DNA of 64,000 bases from Chalciporus piperatus (taxonomy: Eukaryota > Basidiomycota > Agaricomycetes > Boletales > Boletaceae). Of this stretch, positions 1 through 11,555 are shown in pieces. The stretch covers positions 114,134-178,133 of the forward strand of contig JBBPTG010000043.1 of assembly GCA_038093975.1 (NCBI GenBank). The letters run 5' to 3'. The position numbers and the translations under genes are program-made. The notes beneath the pieces are model-generated. The model did not search any database. It saw only the letters and a list, made by a program, of their open reading frames with translations, and was not told the DNA's origin. Positions within the stretch are counted from its first letter, which is position 1; every line of letters begins with the position of its first letter.

Positions 1-1773
1 CTTATCAACCAATGCTGGCACATATGTCAGACCACAATTCTGACTTGAATTCGAGACCGCCTTCGCTATCGAAGAGTAGGTCCTGAGTTAAGCGAGCCCA
101 ATCTTCACCAAATTGTTTGTTGAGTGGATCGTCTCCCATGGCGTAGAACCAGTCGCCAATGAAGTTGAACAGATTGTCGAAGTGAGCCTTGTATTTCTGA
201 TCCCAGAATTTCCTACCGGACTCGCGAATGTCCTTACCTTCGCGAGGGCACTCGTCTTCAAGAACATAGCCCGCCTCCAGCAAGAGCTGCCAAATGTCGT
301 CATGATACGCAAGCGATACAAGAAAGCGTGCACACTTTGTGAACGAAAGTATCAACACGCTTAACCCAATTGCGGAAATCTTCATCTCGACGAGCATCAT
401 CCCTGAGGGCGCTGATGGAATCGAGGATGATATGCATGCTTTTATAATTAGCGAAGCGTTCGAGAAGCTCCCGGAGCTCGAAGAAAGAATGGCGGATGAT
501 GGGACCCTATGAAAGCATGAGTTGGAGATCGAGTCTCTAGGGGATGGTTAGTACCTTGAGGATTATTTCCTGGCCACATTCTGAATAGTATTCCGCGGCA
601 GCAGACAAAAGCCACTTGATGGCGTCTTGGTAATCACTCTGCTTCTGACATTCGATCATGACTTTCTTGCCACATAGATAAACTGATCTCGCCGCTCTTC
701 GGGGAAGTGTTCTTCCATCAGGAACTGGCGGCCTTTTTGAGCATGCTCACTGGCTCGCTGATTGTTGTGCGGTAACGTTTCGGCAAATTTATCCTTAGAT
801 GCGAGTTGGGATAAGGGAATTAGAGGTACGCGGATGTACAACTCACTTTGACGCGTCCCATGACATCACGTTTCTTCTCTGTTTGAGTAGTGCGTGCCGA
901 GCAGCTCCCCTCACTAGTACTAGTGCAAGTCAATGATTAGTGTGTGTATTACAAGGGACAACACGACTTGCCTGGGTTGTCGACCAACTTGCTGCACCTC
1001 GTCAACAGCCTCGCTGATATCAACGGCACGATCTTGAACATCTTGGGCTGCCTCCTTTCCCTTGCTCACAGCCTGACTGCCAGATATCTCTTCACCTTCG
1101 CCCGTCCGAAGCTTGGGCCCAGCAGCACGGGGGTGCTGTTCAAGGCGGATGTTAGTGCGTGGTATTGGCACGTCAAGTGTCGGTGTTTCATCAGTGCCCG
1201 TCTTGGTCCTTTGTGACAAACTCGCCCTCCGTCGCAGCTTCGTCGACGTGAGCAAGCACTTCCTCGTCTGGCTTGTTAGCCTCCGCTGCCTTCACAACAC
1301 CTTTCGCGAGAAGATCGCGCCCAATGACGGAGAAATCGGCCATGAGTTTTCGAACCTCAGAGTTCGTCACTATGAGCGTAAGGAGAGTGCGAAGATGGTG
1401 AATGCCTGCGAAGCCCGGTGACCCCCCGGTCAATAACGATGCATCAGGCTAAATAGGTGCACATATGCCCACCTACACGACACTCTTCGTCCTCAATGAG
1501 CTCAGCCGATGGAGCTTCCCCGGGCGTGACACTCTCAAATGAAATGGGACGGGTGTTTCGTTCAACGATGCGTCGAGCGGTCTCGATGACCTCGCGCAAA
1601 TCTTGGATAAGCCGTTTTCCCTTCGGGGACAGCTTGTCGGTATCGACGGTAGAGGCGCCTTTGAGATACATCAACACCCTGTCAATTTGGTCGTTGTCGG
1701 GAATTCGTCCTTTCCTGAATGCCTGGATGACACGGTAAAGATGAAGCTGGTTCACGGTGATGTGATCAGTCAT
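1..1773 (-). CDS. HAM1-like N-terminal domain protein, 3' end outside the window
   Basis: The minus-strand gene starts at the ATG at 1773-1771 and runs off the left edge. Exon pieces follow in order: an N-terminal block with AFRKGRIPDNDQIDRVL and a later LSPKGKRLIQDLREVIETAR, then HHLRTLLTLIVTNSEVRKLM and FSVIGRDLLAKG (1191-1390), a charged linker (920-1250), and GEDWARLTQDLLFD...FKSELWSDI (5-130). This order matches the large fungal HAM1-like family (HAM1_N region), which is related in fold to lipid-binding BPI/TULIP-like proteins and is expanded in agaricomycetes. The cellular role is not established. Frames change between pieces, as expected for several short introns; one probable donor is GTAGGTGGGC just below 1480. 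The C-terminal half is missing because the window ends, not through visible damage. The family call is by recalled motif. Confidence 0.75.
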
Positions 1774-1926
1774 GCTTCACGTCAAAGCGTGATTGAATCC
1801 TACCTTCCTGCCGACATCCACCGCCTGGGCCTCTCCGTCGATGGGGGGTGTTCTGAGATCTCCTGCGGTGCTGGAGGTAAAGACATTGTGTGCGGGGAAG
1901 TTGACTTGACCCAAACAGCCACTGAC
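1774..1926. promoter_or_regulatory. Divergent promoter between HAM1-like gene and SNF8
   Basis: Only 153 bases separate the two start codons, so both 5' UTRs and promoters must share this interval. The reading frame upstream of SNF8 is open here, but the family start is at 1927. No TATA box stands out. Confidence 0.5.
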
Positions 1927-2679
1927 ATGCATCGTCTCGGTGTTGGTCTAGCAGCATTCGAGCGTCAACAAAAATCTCAACGCTCGTTTGCTACACTCTC
2001 ATCAGAGCTATCAAAGGCTCAGGTTGACCACCTTCAATCGCAGCTCACCCAATTCCGCACCGCCCTCGCCCATTTCGCGAAAACACACCGAGACTCGATA
2101 CGAAGCGACCCCAAGTTCCGCCATGCCTTCCAGCAGATGTGCTCGTCGATTGGTGTCGATCCGCTTGCTGGTCCCAAAAAGGGTGGATGGTGGGCTGAAT
2201 TGCTTGGGATGGGCGATTGGCAGTACGAACTCGGCGTTCAGATCGTCGACGTGTGTGTGAGTACGAGGGAACGGAATGGAGGACTCGTAGAAATGGGAGA
2301 GCTCGTTAGGATGGTCAGTAAACTGCGGGGAGTTGAGAGCGGGGTTATAACGGAAGAGGACGTAATTCGGAGTATCAAGACACTTCAACCTCTCGGAGCT
2401 GGCTACGAAGTGATTGATGTGGGAGGAGGGGGGAAAATGGTGCGAAACGTGGTGAAAGAGCTCGACGAGGATCAGGGCATCATACTTGCAGAGGCACAGG
2501 TAGAGGGTGGGAGGATTGTTGAGGAAATCTTGGTGACCCGGCGTGGGTGGACTTACGAAAGGGCGAGGACTGCCCTAGAGAACATGCTTCTTCGCGACGG
2601 ACTATGTTGGCTCGATGCACAGGACGAACGCCATGGCAGAGCTTACTGGGTCCCCTCAGCGATGGGATGGGATGAATGA
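1927..2679 (+). CDS. SNF8: ESCRT-II subunit Vps22/Snf8 (EAP30)
   Basis: This intronless 250-residue protein matches the usual Snf8/EAP30 length. Snf8, with Vps25 and Vps36, forms the ESCRT-II complex on endosomes and helps sort ubiquitinated membrane cargo into multivesicular bodies. Family motifs include the N-terminus MHRLGVGLAAFERQQ, the helical hairpin around QLTQFRTALAHFAKTHRDSI, the conserved SSIGVDPLAGPKKGGWWAEL stretch and two winged-helix domains ending in LLRDGLCWLDAQDE. The frame stays open upstream to 1603, but the ATG at 1927 fits the conserved Snf8 N-terminus and the upstream frame overlaps the divergent HAM1-like gene. No defects are visible. Confidence 0.93.
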   Translation: MHRLGVGLAAFERQQKSQRSFATLSSELSKAQVDHLQSQLTQFRTALAHFAKTHRDSIRSDPKFRHAFQQMCSSIGVDPLAGPKKGGWWAELLGMGDWQYELGVQIVDVCVSTRERNGGLVEMGELVRMVSKLRGVESGVITEEDVIRSIKTLQPLGAGYEVIDVGGGGKMVRNVVKELDEDQGIILAEAQVEGGRIVEEILVTRRGWTYERARTALENMLLRDGLCWLDAQDERHGRAYWVPSAMGWDE

Positions 2680-3826
2680 CTTTGGCCGCATCTGTTGCAT
2701 TCTTGCATTCTTCCCAATTGAGAGCTTTCGTCACAGAACAAAGTACGTTTCTGTTCTCTTCCAAGTTTGAATCTGGCGTGCCACTAATCGCATAGCGTAA
2801 AGTCAACTTCTGACACTCGCGTCCTCGGATATACATATGTGCGCAGTCGATGGGCCCAACTCGCATTCGCTCAAGAAGGTGTTTCACTCGTGTTATATGA
2901 AATTACGGACTCACCACTCTCGGGTCGAAGTGTTCTATGAGTCACAGTACAGGTAAACCGATTTCTTTGAAAGCTCTTTGTTCTGGCAGACCCTGTTATT
3001 GTTCGCCTCAGAAACCATCTATTACGACGCCCACTCAATTCAGACGAGAGACCATCATGGATTTTGGCGATTGGTCTTATTCGCGTCCGAACGGTAGCCT
3101 GTCGGTTCTGAATTCACCGATTACTTGTCTGAGGGAGAAGTTAGCGCTATCCGGTGAAGTTCCATTTTTGCTGCATACTGACGGCTCTAATAACTTGTAT
3201 GAATCCCCCTCACGTCGAAAGAAGACTAGATTGCCCATGATCCTGAATGTGCGGGCCCTCATTCAAAGAATCATTACTAGGAGGGTGTGCTTCGCATCCA
3301 AACCGAATTCCGTGTGCCCATACGGTGCACAGTTTCATCTTGATTTCACAGAGAGAACAGCTTCGAGGCTCCAAAGTCATTCCTGGTGTGTGTGATGCGT
3401 GTTTCATCTCTGACCGGTTGCTCTTCCAAGGATATAGTGATGCGGCCTTCGGAAGGGTATCCAATTTCTCCAGATCGCAGCAAGCTCGCACTGTAGATGC
3501 TTGCCAACCCGAAGATGACCGCCAATATGACCTCACGTAACCTTGACTTGCAAGCGGTCCGAATAATCCAACCCGGTGGATGGCTTTACCAATGGCGGCG
3601 TTATCAGCTCATCCATTCCCAATTTGCGAAAATGCGACTGCGGATGAGTCGCGATTGGCTCCATGAGCTATTCTTCGAACGTCAGTGACTACCTGAGGTA
3701 ACATAGATCAGTCTCATCTCGCTTCCCAGAGAGCATTAAAGGACGACCGGTTGAAGCATACTATCCCAACTTCCCCTGAAAACTCAGTTTCTTCTACCTC
3801 AGAACTCGATCATCATCACAATCATC
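2680..3826. other. Intergenic, no gene recognised
   Basis: Only short open frames occur, for example 2937-3395 plus and 3210-3536 minus. None has a family motif, signal peptide or convincing intron pattern. The last 60 bases before 3827 are CT-rich with CATCATCA-type runs, typical of a 5' UTR for the glycine-repeat gene. Confidence 0.5.
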
Positions 3827-4318
3827 ATGCGTCTCTCTATCGCTCTCACTGCTTTCGTCTACCTCGGGTTTGCCGCTGCTGCAGCCGTTCCTAACACCGG
3901 CACCTCTCAAGGTGGAGTCGGCGGCGGCGTCGGTGGAACTGGTGGCTTCCCAGGCGGTGGAAAAGGTGGTTCAACTGGTGGAGGCAGTGGCTTCCCAGGC
4001 GGTGGAACAGGTGGTTCAACTGGTGGAGGCAGTGGCTTCCCAGGCGGTGGAACAGGTGGTTCAACTGGTGGAGGCAGTGGCTTCCCAGGCGGTGGAACAG
4101 GTGGTTCAACTGGCGGAGGCAGTGGCTTCCCTGGTGGAAACGGTGGTTCGTCTGGCGGAGGCAGCGGCTTCCCTGGTGGAAATGGTGGTTCAACTGGCGG
4201 AGGCAGTGGCTTCCCCGGTGGAAACGGTGGTGGAAACGGCGGTGGAAACGGCGGAATCCCCTCTGGATCTTTCTCTCACCCATCCCCCACCGGCACCTCC
4301 CCGGCTCCTGGTGTTTAA
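3827..4318 (+). CDS. Secreted glycine-rich repeat protein
   Basis: The 163-residue product starts with a clear signal peptide (MRLSIALTAFVYLGFAAAAA). The rest is almost wholly a 15-residue repeat of the type GSGFPGGGTGGSTGG, drifting toward GGN-containing versions near the C-terminus, followed by a Pro/Ser/Thr tail (HPSPTGTSPAPGV). No cysteines or catalytic domain are present, so a secreted or wall-associated structural role is possible; that is inference. The ATG at 3827 follows a long pyrimidine/CAT-rich leader. The repeat keeps other frames open across the locus (3870-4358 plus, 3891-4331 minus), but only this frame has a signal peptide. Confidence 0.7.
   Translation: MRLSIALTAFVYLGFAAAAAVPNTGTSQGGVGGGVGGTGGFPGGGKGGSTGGGSGFPGGGTGGSTGGGSGFPGGGTGGSTGGGSGFPGGGTGGSTGGGSGFPGGNGGSSGGGSGFPGGNGGSTGGGSGFPGGNGGGNGGGNGGIPSGSFSHPSPTGTSPAPGV
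3937..4250 (+). repeat. 45-bp coding minisatellite
   Basis: About seven units of a 45-base repeat encode the glycine block. The central three units (about 3980-4110) look identical at the protein level; downstream units carry T/C changes and a shortened GGN core. Copy number in such arrays usually varies between strains. Confidence 0.85.
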
Positions 4319-5252
4319 CACCGTGTTCCAAATTACCCCCACTCCTGCCTCCTCCTGAGCTTGATACAGGGTAGGTATTCGATTCGCGAACGTTGTCTCT
4401 CGTAGCTGTGGCTGACCTCGGATTTTCACAGAATGTTCACTATCCTCACTCTGGGACAAGCCATTGCTTTCTTGATCGATTGGCGGGTCGGGGGTGAATA
4501 AATAGCGTTTTGTGCATAGAAATAGATATCTTCTTGACCGCCTGCTGTGTACGCTGCCATTGCTCATAAACATGGACGTCTTCCAACGCCTGATCTACAC
4601 CGAGTGTATCAAGAAATGACCACTTCCACGGTTGCGTAAGGCGGACAATAATTTCGACCGAGGCAAGGTTATGCTGTTACTGTTATAAATGCTGCGGACC
4701 TTTGATTCAGAACTTTGTTCGTTGGCATTGAACCGAAAAGATGACTTCTTCCGTCGTCCAACCTTTTAATGGTGGATAATTCATATCATTCAGTGGTGTT
4801 TCCCACTCCAAAGTCGAAGCACTGTATCAAACGTGAGCGGAAATTTTCGAGGTGTACTTAGTGGAACAATAGCCTCTGCAGGGTGCGGCCAGGTGGTTTT
4901 CGACGCGTGGTTGGCATCACATCCTAGTGGAGGGTGAACGACAGACTTTGGGCAAGCTTGAAGAAGCTTCGGGACTGGCTCGAAGAACAAGTCACGGACA
5001 TATGACAAAGAATCACCAACCCTCGTTCGGTCTGATTGGGCCAACGGGTAACGACACGACACGGTACGATAAGGATTAGCGTTCGATCTAGTTTCTGAGA
5101 AGACGGTCTCCGGCGCTCCTGGGGTGTATTCTGTTTGAGGAGGTTGTAGTACAGGGCGGTATCACGAACGCGAAAACAACTTGTGCGAGTACAAGGCGGA
5201 TGGAATATATATGGGACTTGACGACGACGACGTGTAGATGACTCTTCGCGTT
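4319..5252. other. Intergenic between convergent genes, no gene recognised
   Basis: Open frames here (4190-4573 minus, 4790-5062 minus) lack recognisable domains. The right part probably holds the HAP3 3' UTR and the left part the 3' UTR of the glycine-repeat gene. Confidence 0.45.
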
Positions 5253-6002
5253 TCACGTATCGTCTCCATGCGCGGGGTGTGTATGTGACGAGCTGTTCGC
5301 CTGGTGCTAAGTACACCCAAACCAGAAAAAAAAAACACCTCCAAGTCAGCACTCCCAAGTTCCCAACCCACAACACACACCAAAAAGCCACATGCATAAG
5401 GTACCACCCACCTGTCTCAGTTTCGCCAAATGTATCTTCAACGTCTCTGAATAATTCTCAAACCCGAGCGTCGACATCGCATACAAGATATCCTCCCCCC
5501 CGATCGTCTTCCGTTTCTCCATGTGACATTTCTCGGCTGCTTCGGAGGTGATGAAGCTGATGAATTCGGAAACGCATTCTTGGACGCATTCTTTGGCGTC
5601 TTTGGCGATTTTGGCGGTGGAAGGGACGGATTGTTTCATGATGCGGGAGACGTTGGCGATCTGGGAAATATGGACGGACGGATGGATGGGGGTTAGTTAC
5701 TGGGTCTGAGTCTGGACAGAGCGATGTGGGATATGGAATGTGGAACCATTGGGGTACATGAAAACGACGGAGATATGTGTCCACTCGTGCGTGGCGAACG
5801 GCGAACAGGAACGATACGTCAAGGGTAGATATACACTCACAGGTAGAAACCGATCCTGTTCTCTATACTCTCCCACTTCCTGCTCTGTAATCGGTGCGGG
5901 CGGGGATGCATCGGATGGGGGCGTTTCTGCACCGACTGGAACGCTGGTGGTCGTCGAGCCTTCTTCTGGTTGGGGTGCGATCACGGGTTGGATGTCGGAC
6001 AT
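5253..6002 (-). CDS. HAP3: CCAAT-binding factor subunit HAP3/NF-YB
   Basis: Three exons join cleanly in phase: 6002-5841, 5660-5412 and 5306-5253, giving 154 residues. The histone-fold core is unmistakable: EQDRFLP at the exon 1 end, [20 protein letters not shown] starting exon 2, then [20 protein letters not shown] and [20 protein letters not shown], ending KIHLAKLRQ. The last exon adds only [17 protein letters not shown]. Family knowledge: NF-YB/HAP3 dimerises with NF-YC/HAP5 through histone folds and, with NF-YA/HAP2, binds CCAAT boxes; in fungi it often controls respiratory and iron genes. The N-terminal 50 residues are acidic and Pro/Thr-rich. Donors GTGAGT and GTGGGT and acceptors CCCAG and CTTAG are all conventional. 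Confidence 0.93.
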
Positions 6003-6390
6003 TTCAGCGTTGTGGGTGTGGTGTGGCGTTGAGCGACGGGGGTCACGGGTGGTGTTTGGAGGTGTAGAGAAGAGGTTGGTGTGGATGAGAGAGTCGTCGA
6101 ACGTGGTGGTGGTCGACGAGGGGGACTGTTGGGCGCTGTCGACAACGACCACGGATCCCCTGTTCCTACTTCTACATATGGGACACATCAACCGCCCACA
6201 AATCACTGATCGTGTTCGAGATCAACCAGTCGTGCAGAAAAGCATCGGTAGTCCTGAATTACTTGGCTACATACACCATCACAATCTACACATCCACAAC
6301 CGTAAAAACAACCATAGCATGCCTTCAACGTCACAACCGGAACCGGCCAAAAATGCGACGACGTTGATTGGTTGCGAAACGCTTATCTGG

Positions 6391-8149
6391 TTATTCTTCT
6401 TCATCCGACCAGGGCACCAACGGGATGAAGCGCCTCGTTTCCGTGCGTCCGATCTGAAAAAAACGTGGTCGAGGAGTGTTTTTGTGGGAAAGACTCGGTG
6501 ACTTACGCGGAACATTTGGGCTCGTCGGTCGCGTAAACTCATTGATTTCAGGGGTGAGGTGTCTGCGTTTGAGGGGAGGGGGTTGGAGGTGGGTTGAGTC
6601 GCTGGGAGGAGCTCGGTACAGTGGGTCATTCCGGTCGGAGCTTGCAAGAGTTGCCGGGTCAAGGGCTGTACCGCACTCGTTCGTGTCGTACTGCGATCGA
6701 GACCGGGCGATGGCGCAGAGGAGGGTGCCGAAGACAGAGGAGATGAATTGATCGAGATGACGCCGGAGAGTTTAGGTGTTAGGATCTCCTCGATCTTGAT
6801 CGCCCTGGAAATCGTGTCTGCCTCCGAAGGTCCAGGGCCGCTCGGTGACTCCGGAATTGTAGGTCCTGCTCCAGTGATCGCCGGATCCGGCACGGATGGT
6901 CGGGATTTTGCCGTCGATGGCCCGAGCACCAAGGATTGGTCCATCGTTGGATAAAGGGAACTGGCAGATTGTCGGGCTTCGTTCTGGCGCATATATCTAG
7001 GATGCGTCGTCGCATTTGTATTGCCTTCCAGTCGGTCATGGATTCCAATGGGATTGATTCCAGGAGGCTGGGGTGGTATGAGGTCAGCAAGCGGTTGTCG
7101 AGGTGTCTGCGGTGTTCGAGGAAGGGCCAAAGGATCGTGCTGTGCCATTGTTTGTATATCCAAACGCGACAACTTGTGAGGCAACTGAGTGTTTTCCCTA
7201 AGACGCGTCGTTCCATCTAGACGTGGTCGCTTGTGACTAGAGAGTTGAGGATGTCCCGGATCACGATCTGCCAAGGGGGAAGAGAATATGCCATGGTCCA
7301 AACCGTTGTACATCGACGAGGCTGGCCGCTTGCGAAGCGAGCCAGAGCGCAGCTTAGACGAGGAGCCTGTGACCACGTGGGTGGAAGATCGTCCGAATCG
7401 TCTCTCCTGTGCTTGAGTCACCTCGTGGACCAGCGTTGACTTGACGTTCTCGATGTGTGTCGTCATGCTTGATACCGCGTTCGAGACCATATCCGATAAA
7501 GCTGACTTGATTTGATCGATCTGGGATGGAACACCCTGTATGAGGGGAACCAGTGGAAGAACAGCACCAAGGATGTTGTTTTGTTGGTCCTGGAATGACT
7601 GAATCGTGTTTGCATGCATCTGAAAGAGCTATAGACACCATCAAGTAACCTTTTCAAACCTAAATGCGTTGGAACAAACCGCTTGGAGTGCATCTATGCG
7701 CTTTTCGAGCGCCTGCACGGCCTTGTCCGTCGACACCTGTGATATACGGACGAGTTCGAGTTCCTGCGCTTGAGCAGGCGTGCCAACATGAGCCTTGAAC
7801 TCCGTCTGGCATCTATTCGCTTCAAAGCACGAAAAGTGAGCACCAGAATCCATCGCACGACGAGCCCCATACCTATCTCGAGAACCTCTGCAAGCACCCT
7901 ATCCCTCTCCGCGTCCAACAGCTTATTTGCATTCACGACCTGAACTTTACACTCCTCGACTCGCTGAAGCAACCCGTCCAACCTTGCCGAGAACCTTTCG
8001 AGATTGGCTTGGGTGTCGTGGATGAGCATTCGCATTGAAGTCCCAGATTTGTCCAAGGGTGTGATGGGTGGGATTTGAGAGGGAGATTCAGTGGACGTGG
8101 TCGGCGCATCTTTGCGGAGAAGATGAGCCCAGAGAATGTTGGCAGCCAT
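6391..8149 (-). CDS. Coiled-coil protein with conserved acidic C-terminus, function unknown
   Basis: The likely start is the ATG at 8149 (MAANILWAHLLRKDAPTT). The N-terminal third is helical and heptad-like (LERFSARLDGLLQRVEECKV, VLAEVLEIG; then STDKAVQALEKRIDALQA). Next comes a short helix-rich stretch (IDQIKSALSDMVSNAVSS) and about 300 residues of Ser/Pro/Arg-rich disorder. The last intron (6454-6506, GTAAGT...TTTCAG) joins SLRDRRAQMFR to a final 20-residue exon ending IPLVPWSDEEE, so the true end is 6391. A long N-terminal coiled coil with a compact C-terminal motif is seen in meiotic axis factors such as Mer2/Rec15, but I saw no diagnostic motif and do not assign it. Confidence 0.65.
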
Positions 8150-8257
8150 GAGCAAGCGGAGAGATTTTTATTATTTATTTATTCACGAGTCTAAGGCTCT
8201 TAGCTAAGACCCAAACCCCTGGCACTGGACAGCGAACTACGACCGTCCTTCGATGTC
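8150..8257. promoter_or_regulatory. 108-bp divergent promoter
   Basis: The start codons of the coiled-coil gene and the Dsc1-type gene are only 108 bases apart. The interval holds an AT-rich TTATTATTTATTTATT block at about 8168-8185 and a CTAAGGCTCTTAGCTAAG stretch with internal dyad symmetry. Confidence 0.5.
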
Positions 8258-11202
8258 ATGGAGCCTGACGACGAAAATGCAATCCCAGCAGGAGACGTAC
8301 GGATGCAGCAACTGCAACAGAGGAGCTCAATACCTTCCTTTATGTTCATCATTCTCATGCTTTTCATGCTCACGAACCATAACAGCGACGAGTACCTCGC
8401 AAGGGGTCGTTACCAGGACGTTTTAAACGCCATGAACGATGAATTATCCGATTTCACCGCGTGGATAAATGGAGAGAGCTCGAACTTTACAATGGTATGT
8501 GCCGAACGCATGTCGCCCTTAGTACTCTGATGAATTGGCAGCCGGAGAGGCAATCGTCGTTATCTTCACTCGTACAATCCTTCGTGCCATCCGGAAATCG
8601 ATTAGATCCACTCTACGCCTCATACTTTCTCAACACGACCGGCTTCATACGTGGAAATGTCGACTATTACAACATAACGCATGCTAGCTTGGAGCCGACC
8701 ACCTTGCCCTGGAAGTCCCACGCGGAGTCGTTCATGTCACAAGCGAATATGACAGAGCTTCACGATAGGTTGGGGACATGGAATTGGTCGGCGGCGAGTA
8801 ATTTGTCGTGGAGCGTCGTCGACCATGCTCCTGTGGCCGTCGAGGGAGTTTCGGAGCGGATTGCAATGATCCGTGTAGGATACCTTCATGATTCATGCGT
8901 ACCTCGTTCTGATATGGGAATATCCAGGGCAGGATTGATTTCGCGTATCCAGCAAGCACAGACGAGATGCGATTGGAGTTTGCAGGTGTTCACTACCTTT
9001 CTAATGGTTCCATATACGGGTTTGCTGATCCTAACGGGTGAGTCTGCTGTCTCCAATGAACTCTACTGCTAACTTGTTTCCAAAAGCAGCATCGACATTC
9101 GGTACCTCCCCGCCATCGTTCCAGAAAACGTTCAGAACGACACCGCTCGCGTTATCAAACCCGAGCTTCTTTCTCGGATCGAAAAAGTGAAGGACATGAT
9201 AGATTCTGGAATTGTCGATCAAGGCTCATCAGAAGGTTCGAAACCCGTATCGTGTTGTCGAACCCGTATCGTGTTGCTAAAATGCATATCACCTGATGTC
9301 CCTTTGTAGGGACCGAATCCCAAGGTAGATGTGGGTTTTTGGTTTATGGTCAAATCGAACCGTCTTCGATTCCCGACAACCTCATGCAAGACCTCGAGGA
9401 CGAGCTCCAGAAGCCCACGGGGAAATGGGCGGTGGAACGACCTCCACTTCGCTTGAACGGTATGCTCCTGAGCAAGGAATGTGGGTTATTGTATCGCCTG
9501 CACGATGCGACCGGCTTGAGGTATGACTAGTGCATCATGATTCGGAGCGAGCTTGCATGTTCATTACTGCGCAGGTCCCAGTCGTTTTTCCGAAAAGTTA
9601 CGAATTGTGAGTGGCTCCGATCTCGCATCGATTCCTGTCACGATACATATAATCCACTAGATGCTAGTTCCGCCGCCATTGTCTACCTGGTATTGCTTGG
9701 ATTGTTATCTCGCCAAATTGATAAGGCGCACAGTCCCGCTGGGCTAATGCGCCTTTCGGTGTGGACGTTCCTGTCGCAAGCCATCGTGGACTCCGTCGCG
9801 TTTGCTGGCCATATCACATTTGCTATCTTAGCAAACGGTCGCCCATCAATGTCACTGGTTGCCCCAGGGTTCCTCGCATGTCTCTTGTTCGCTCTCGAAG
9901 TTGTGAGTCGCTCTGAAGGAGTTTGGAATCTTGTTTGACACATTATCTTGCATAGCAACATGCGATTCTTATCAACCAAGTTCAGGCCCAGGAAGATGCG
10001 GCGGCTCGACCACCTCCACGACCACTAACCCCTGTGCAAACTAGTACGACAACGCCTGCCGAAGCATCTCAACCCTCTCTACCCCTCCCCGCAACGGCGC
10101 CGCCTCGCCCTACCGGATCTTCCTTCGCCAGGCTTCTCATCCGTCACATTCGCTCGGATCCACAAGCACGCATATGTAGGTGCTACCTAATCGAAGGAAT
10201 TTCCACATCAATTGAGCGACCTTCGTCTTTAATAGGGCTTGGGATGTTCTTCTTTCTCACCTTCATTATCCGAGTAATCGTGACACCTGCCCTTGCACTC
10301 CTCTTCGTCGCTGTCATGTATTCGACATTTTGGCTCCCACCGATCATCCGGTCTGTCAAACGAGGGCGATCTAGCGCGATGAGTGCCGAGTATGTTGTCG
10401 GGACGACGATATGTAGGCTATATTTTGCGCTTTGTGGGTTTCTTTTTCGTTATACTGCGAGGCTGGTCATTAACGAGGGTATAGACTTTTTGGCTTGCCC
10501 AAAGAACGTGTTGGACGTAGGGCCTCGGCGTAAATCGGTCACATTTTGTCTGTTCCTCTTCATTGACGCACGCTCGTTTACTAGGATGGGCATATTACAT
10601 GTCTGCATTCGTGGTCCTCCAAGCGGGGGTGATACTGCTTCAACAACGTCTGGGCCCAGCCTTCTTTCTGCCCAAGCGCGTGAGTGATTTCCACATCTGT
10701 GTATTAGATTACCAACAACCTCCTCAGTTCGCCAATGCCGAAACGTACGATTACCATCCCCCTCTGCCTCTCTCTACCTCGCCCTCAGACCCAGAATCAC
10801 CCGATCAATCCTTGGGTGATTGTTCGATATGTATGGAGGCGATTCATGCGGATGAGGCGAAACCACATTTGCAACAAGTCGCTGGCGGGTTGTTGCAGAA
10901 TGTGGGACGGAGAAAGAATTATAGTTTGGCGCCTTGCCATCATTTGTTCGTGAGTAGTCCTTCTCATGTGTAATGGGAACCGAGTCTTGATGTTGATCAA
11001 ACGCGCAGCACACGGATTGTCTCGAACAGGTGTGTTTTTTTGCTGTTCGCTCTGGTCAAAGTAGCTGTGCTCATTGTCGTGATCTTTCGCAGTGGCTTGC
11101 CATCAAAGTCAGTATTTTCTCGTTTCGCTGGCAGGTGTGGATGTTCACTCTCATACACAGAACATTTGTCCTCAATGTCGCCGGCCACTACCACCTCTCT
11201 AA
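8258..11202 (+). CDS. TUL1: Golgi/endosomal Dsc E3 ubiquitin ligase, Tul1/Dsc1 type
   Basis: This long multi-exon gene encodes a multipass membrane protein ending in a RING-H2 domain. The N-terminus has a signal-anchor-like segment (SFMFIILMLFMLTN) and a lumenal region with several N-glycosylation sequons (NTTG, NITH, NMTE, NWSA). Several membrane segments follow (IVYLVLLGLLS, FFFLTFIIRVIVTPALAL). The RING is assembled across short exons: DCSICMEAIHADE, APCHHLF, HTDCLEQ, WLAIK, and NICPQCRRPLPPL before the TAA at 11200. The C-terminal PLPPL is typical of Tul1/Dsc1, the catalytic subunit of the Dsc complex, which ubiquitinates membrane proteins in the Golgi and endosomes and, in fission yeast, is needed for SREBP cleavage. 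About a dozen introns are implied; the earliest ones are not resolved to the base. Confidence 0.85.
9238..9276 (+). repeat. Two-copy tandem repeat at an intron donor
   Basis: TCGAAACCCGTATCGTGTTG is followed at once by TCGAACCCGTATCGTGTTG inside an intron of the Dsc1-type gene. The donor at this intron reads GTTCGA rather than the usual GTRNGT. Confidence 0.7.
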
Positions 11203-11555
11203 TGCTATACCCCCGAGTTGTATCTGGACGTCTCGCCACCTCGACTGCTATACCTTATTTTCTTGTACTTTAGAGCATCATCAATATCATGCATCGTTAC
11301 CTCGTAAGACCATATATCACGAATAAACTGACGATCATGTCGTTAACGATGCCCGGTAAGTGTACTACATGCCCGGAGACTCCGGCGGAGAGTCACTTGG
11401 AAACGCAAAATAATGGAAAGCATCAGTCAAGCATGTGGGGCGGGTTTTCTCGAAGATCTGCCCGTTAAAGACATATTTTGGATATACGCTTGATTGAAAT
11501 TTTGTGATTTTTCTGGACGAATCTCCACCGCCATGCATGATTACCGTCAGAGTTA

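Noticed and set aside
1603..1926. Upstream extension of the SNF8 frame
   Set aside because: It runs through the divergent HAM1-like gene's first exon, and Snf8 family starts match the ATG at 1927.
2480..2887. 135-codon minus frame with REC...NATDAAK stretch
   Set aside because: It begins with GTG, overlaps SNF8 and has no recognised domain.
5740..6501. 253-codon plus-strand open frame
   Set aside because: It is antisense to the first exon of HAP3 and the upstream coiled-coil gene end, with no motif of its own.
9235..9250. GGTTCGAAACC resembling a tRNA B box
   Set aside because: No A box or cloverleaf is present, and it lies in an intron tandem repeat.
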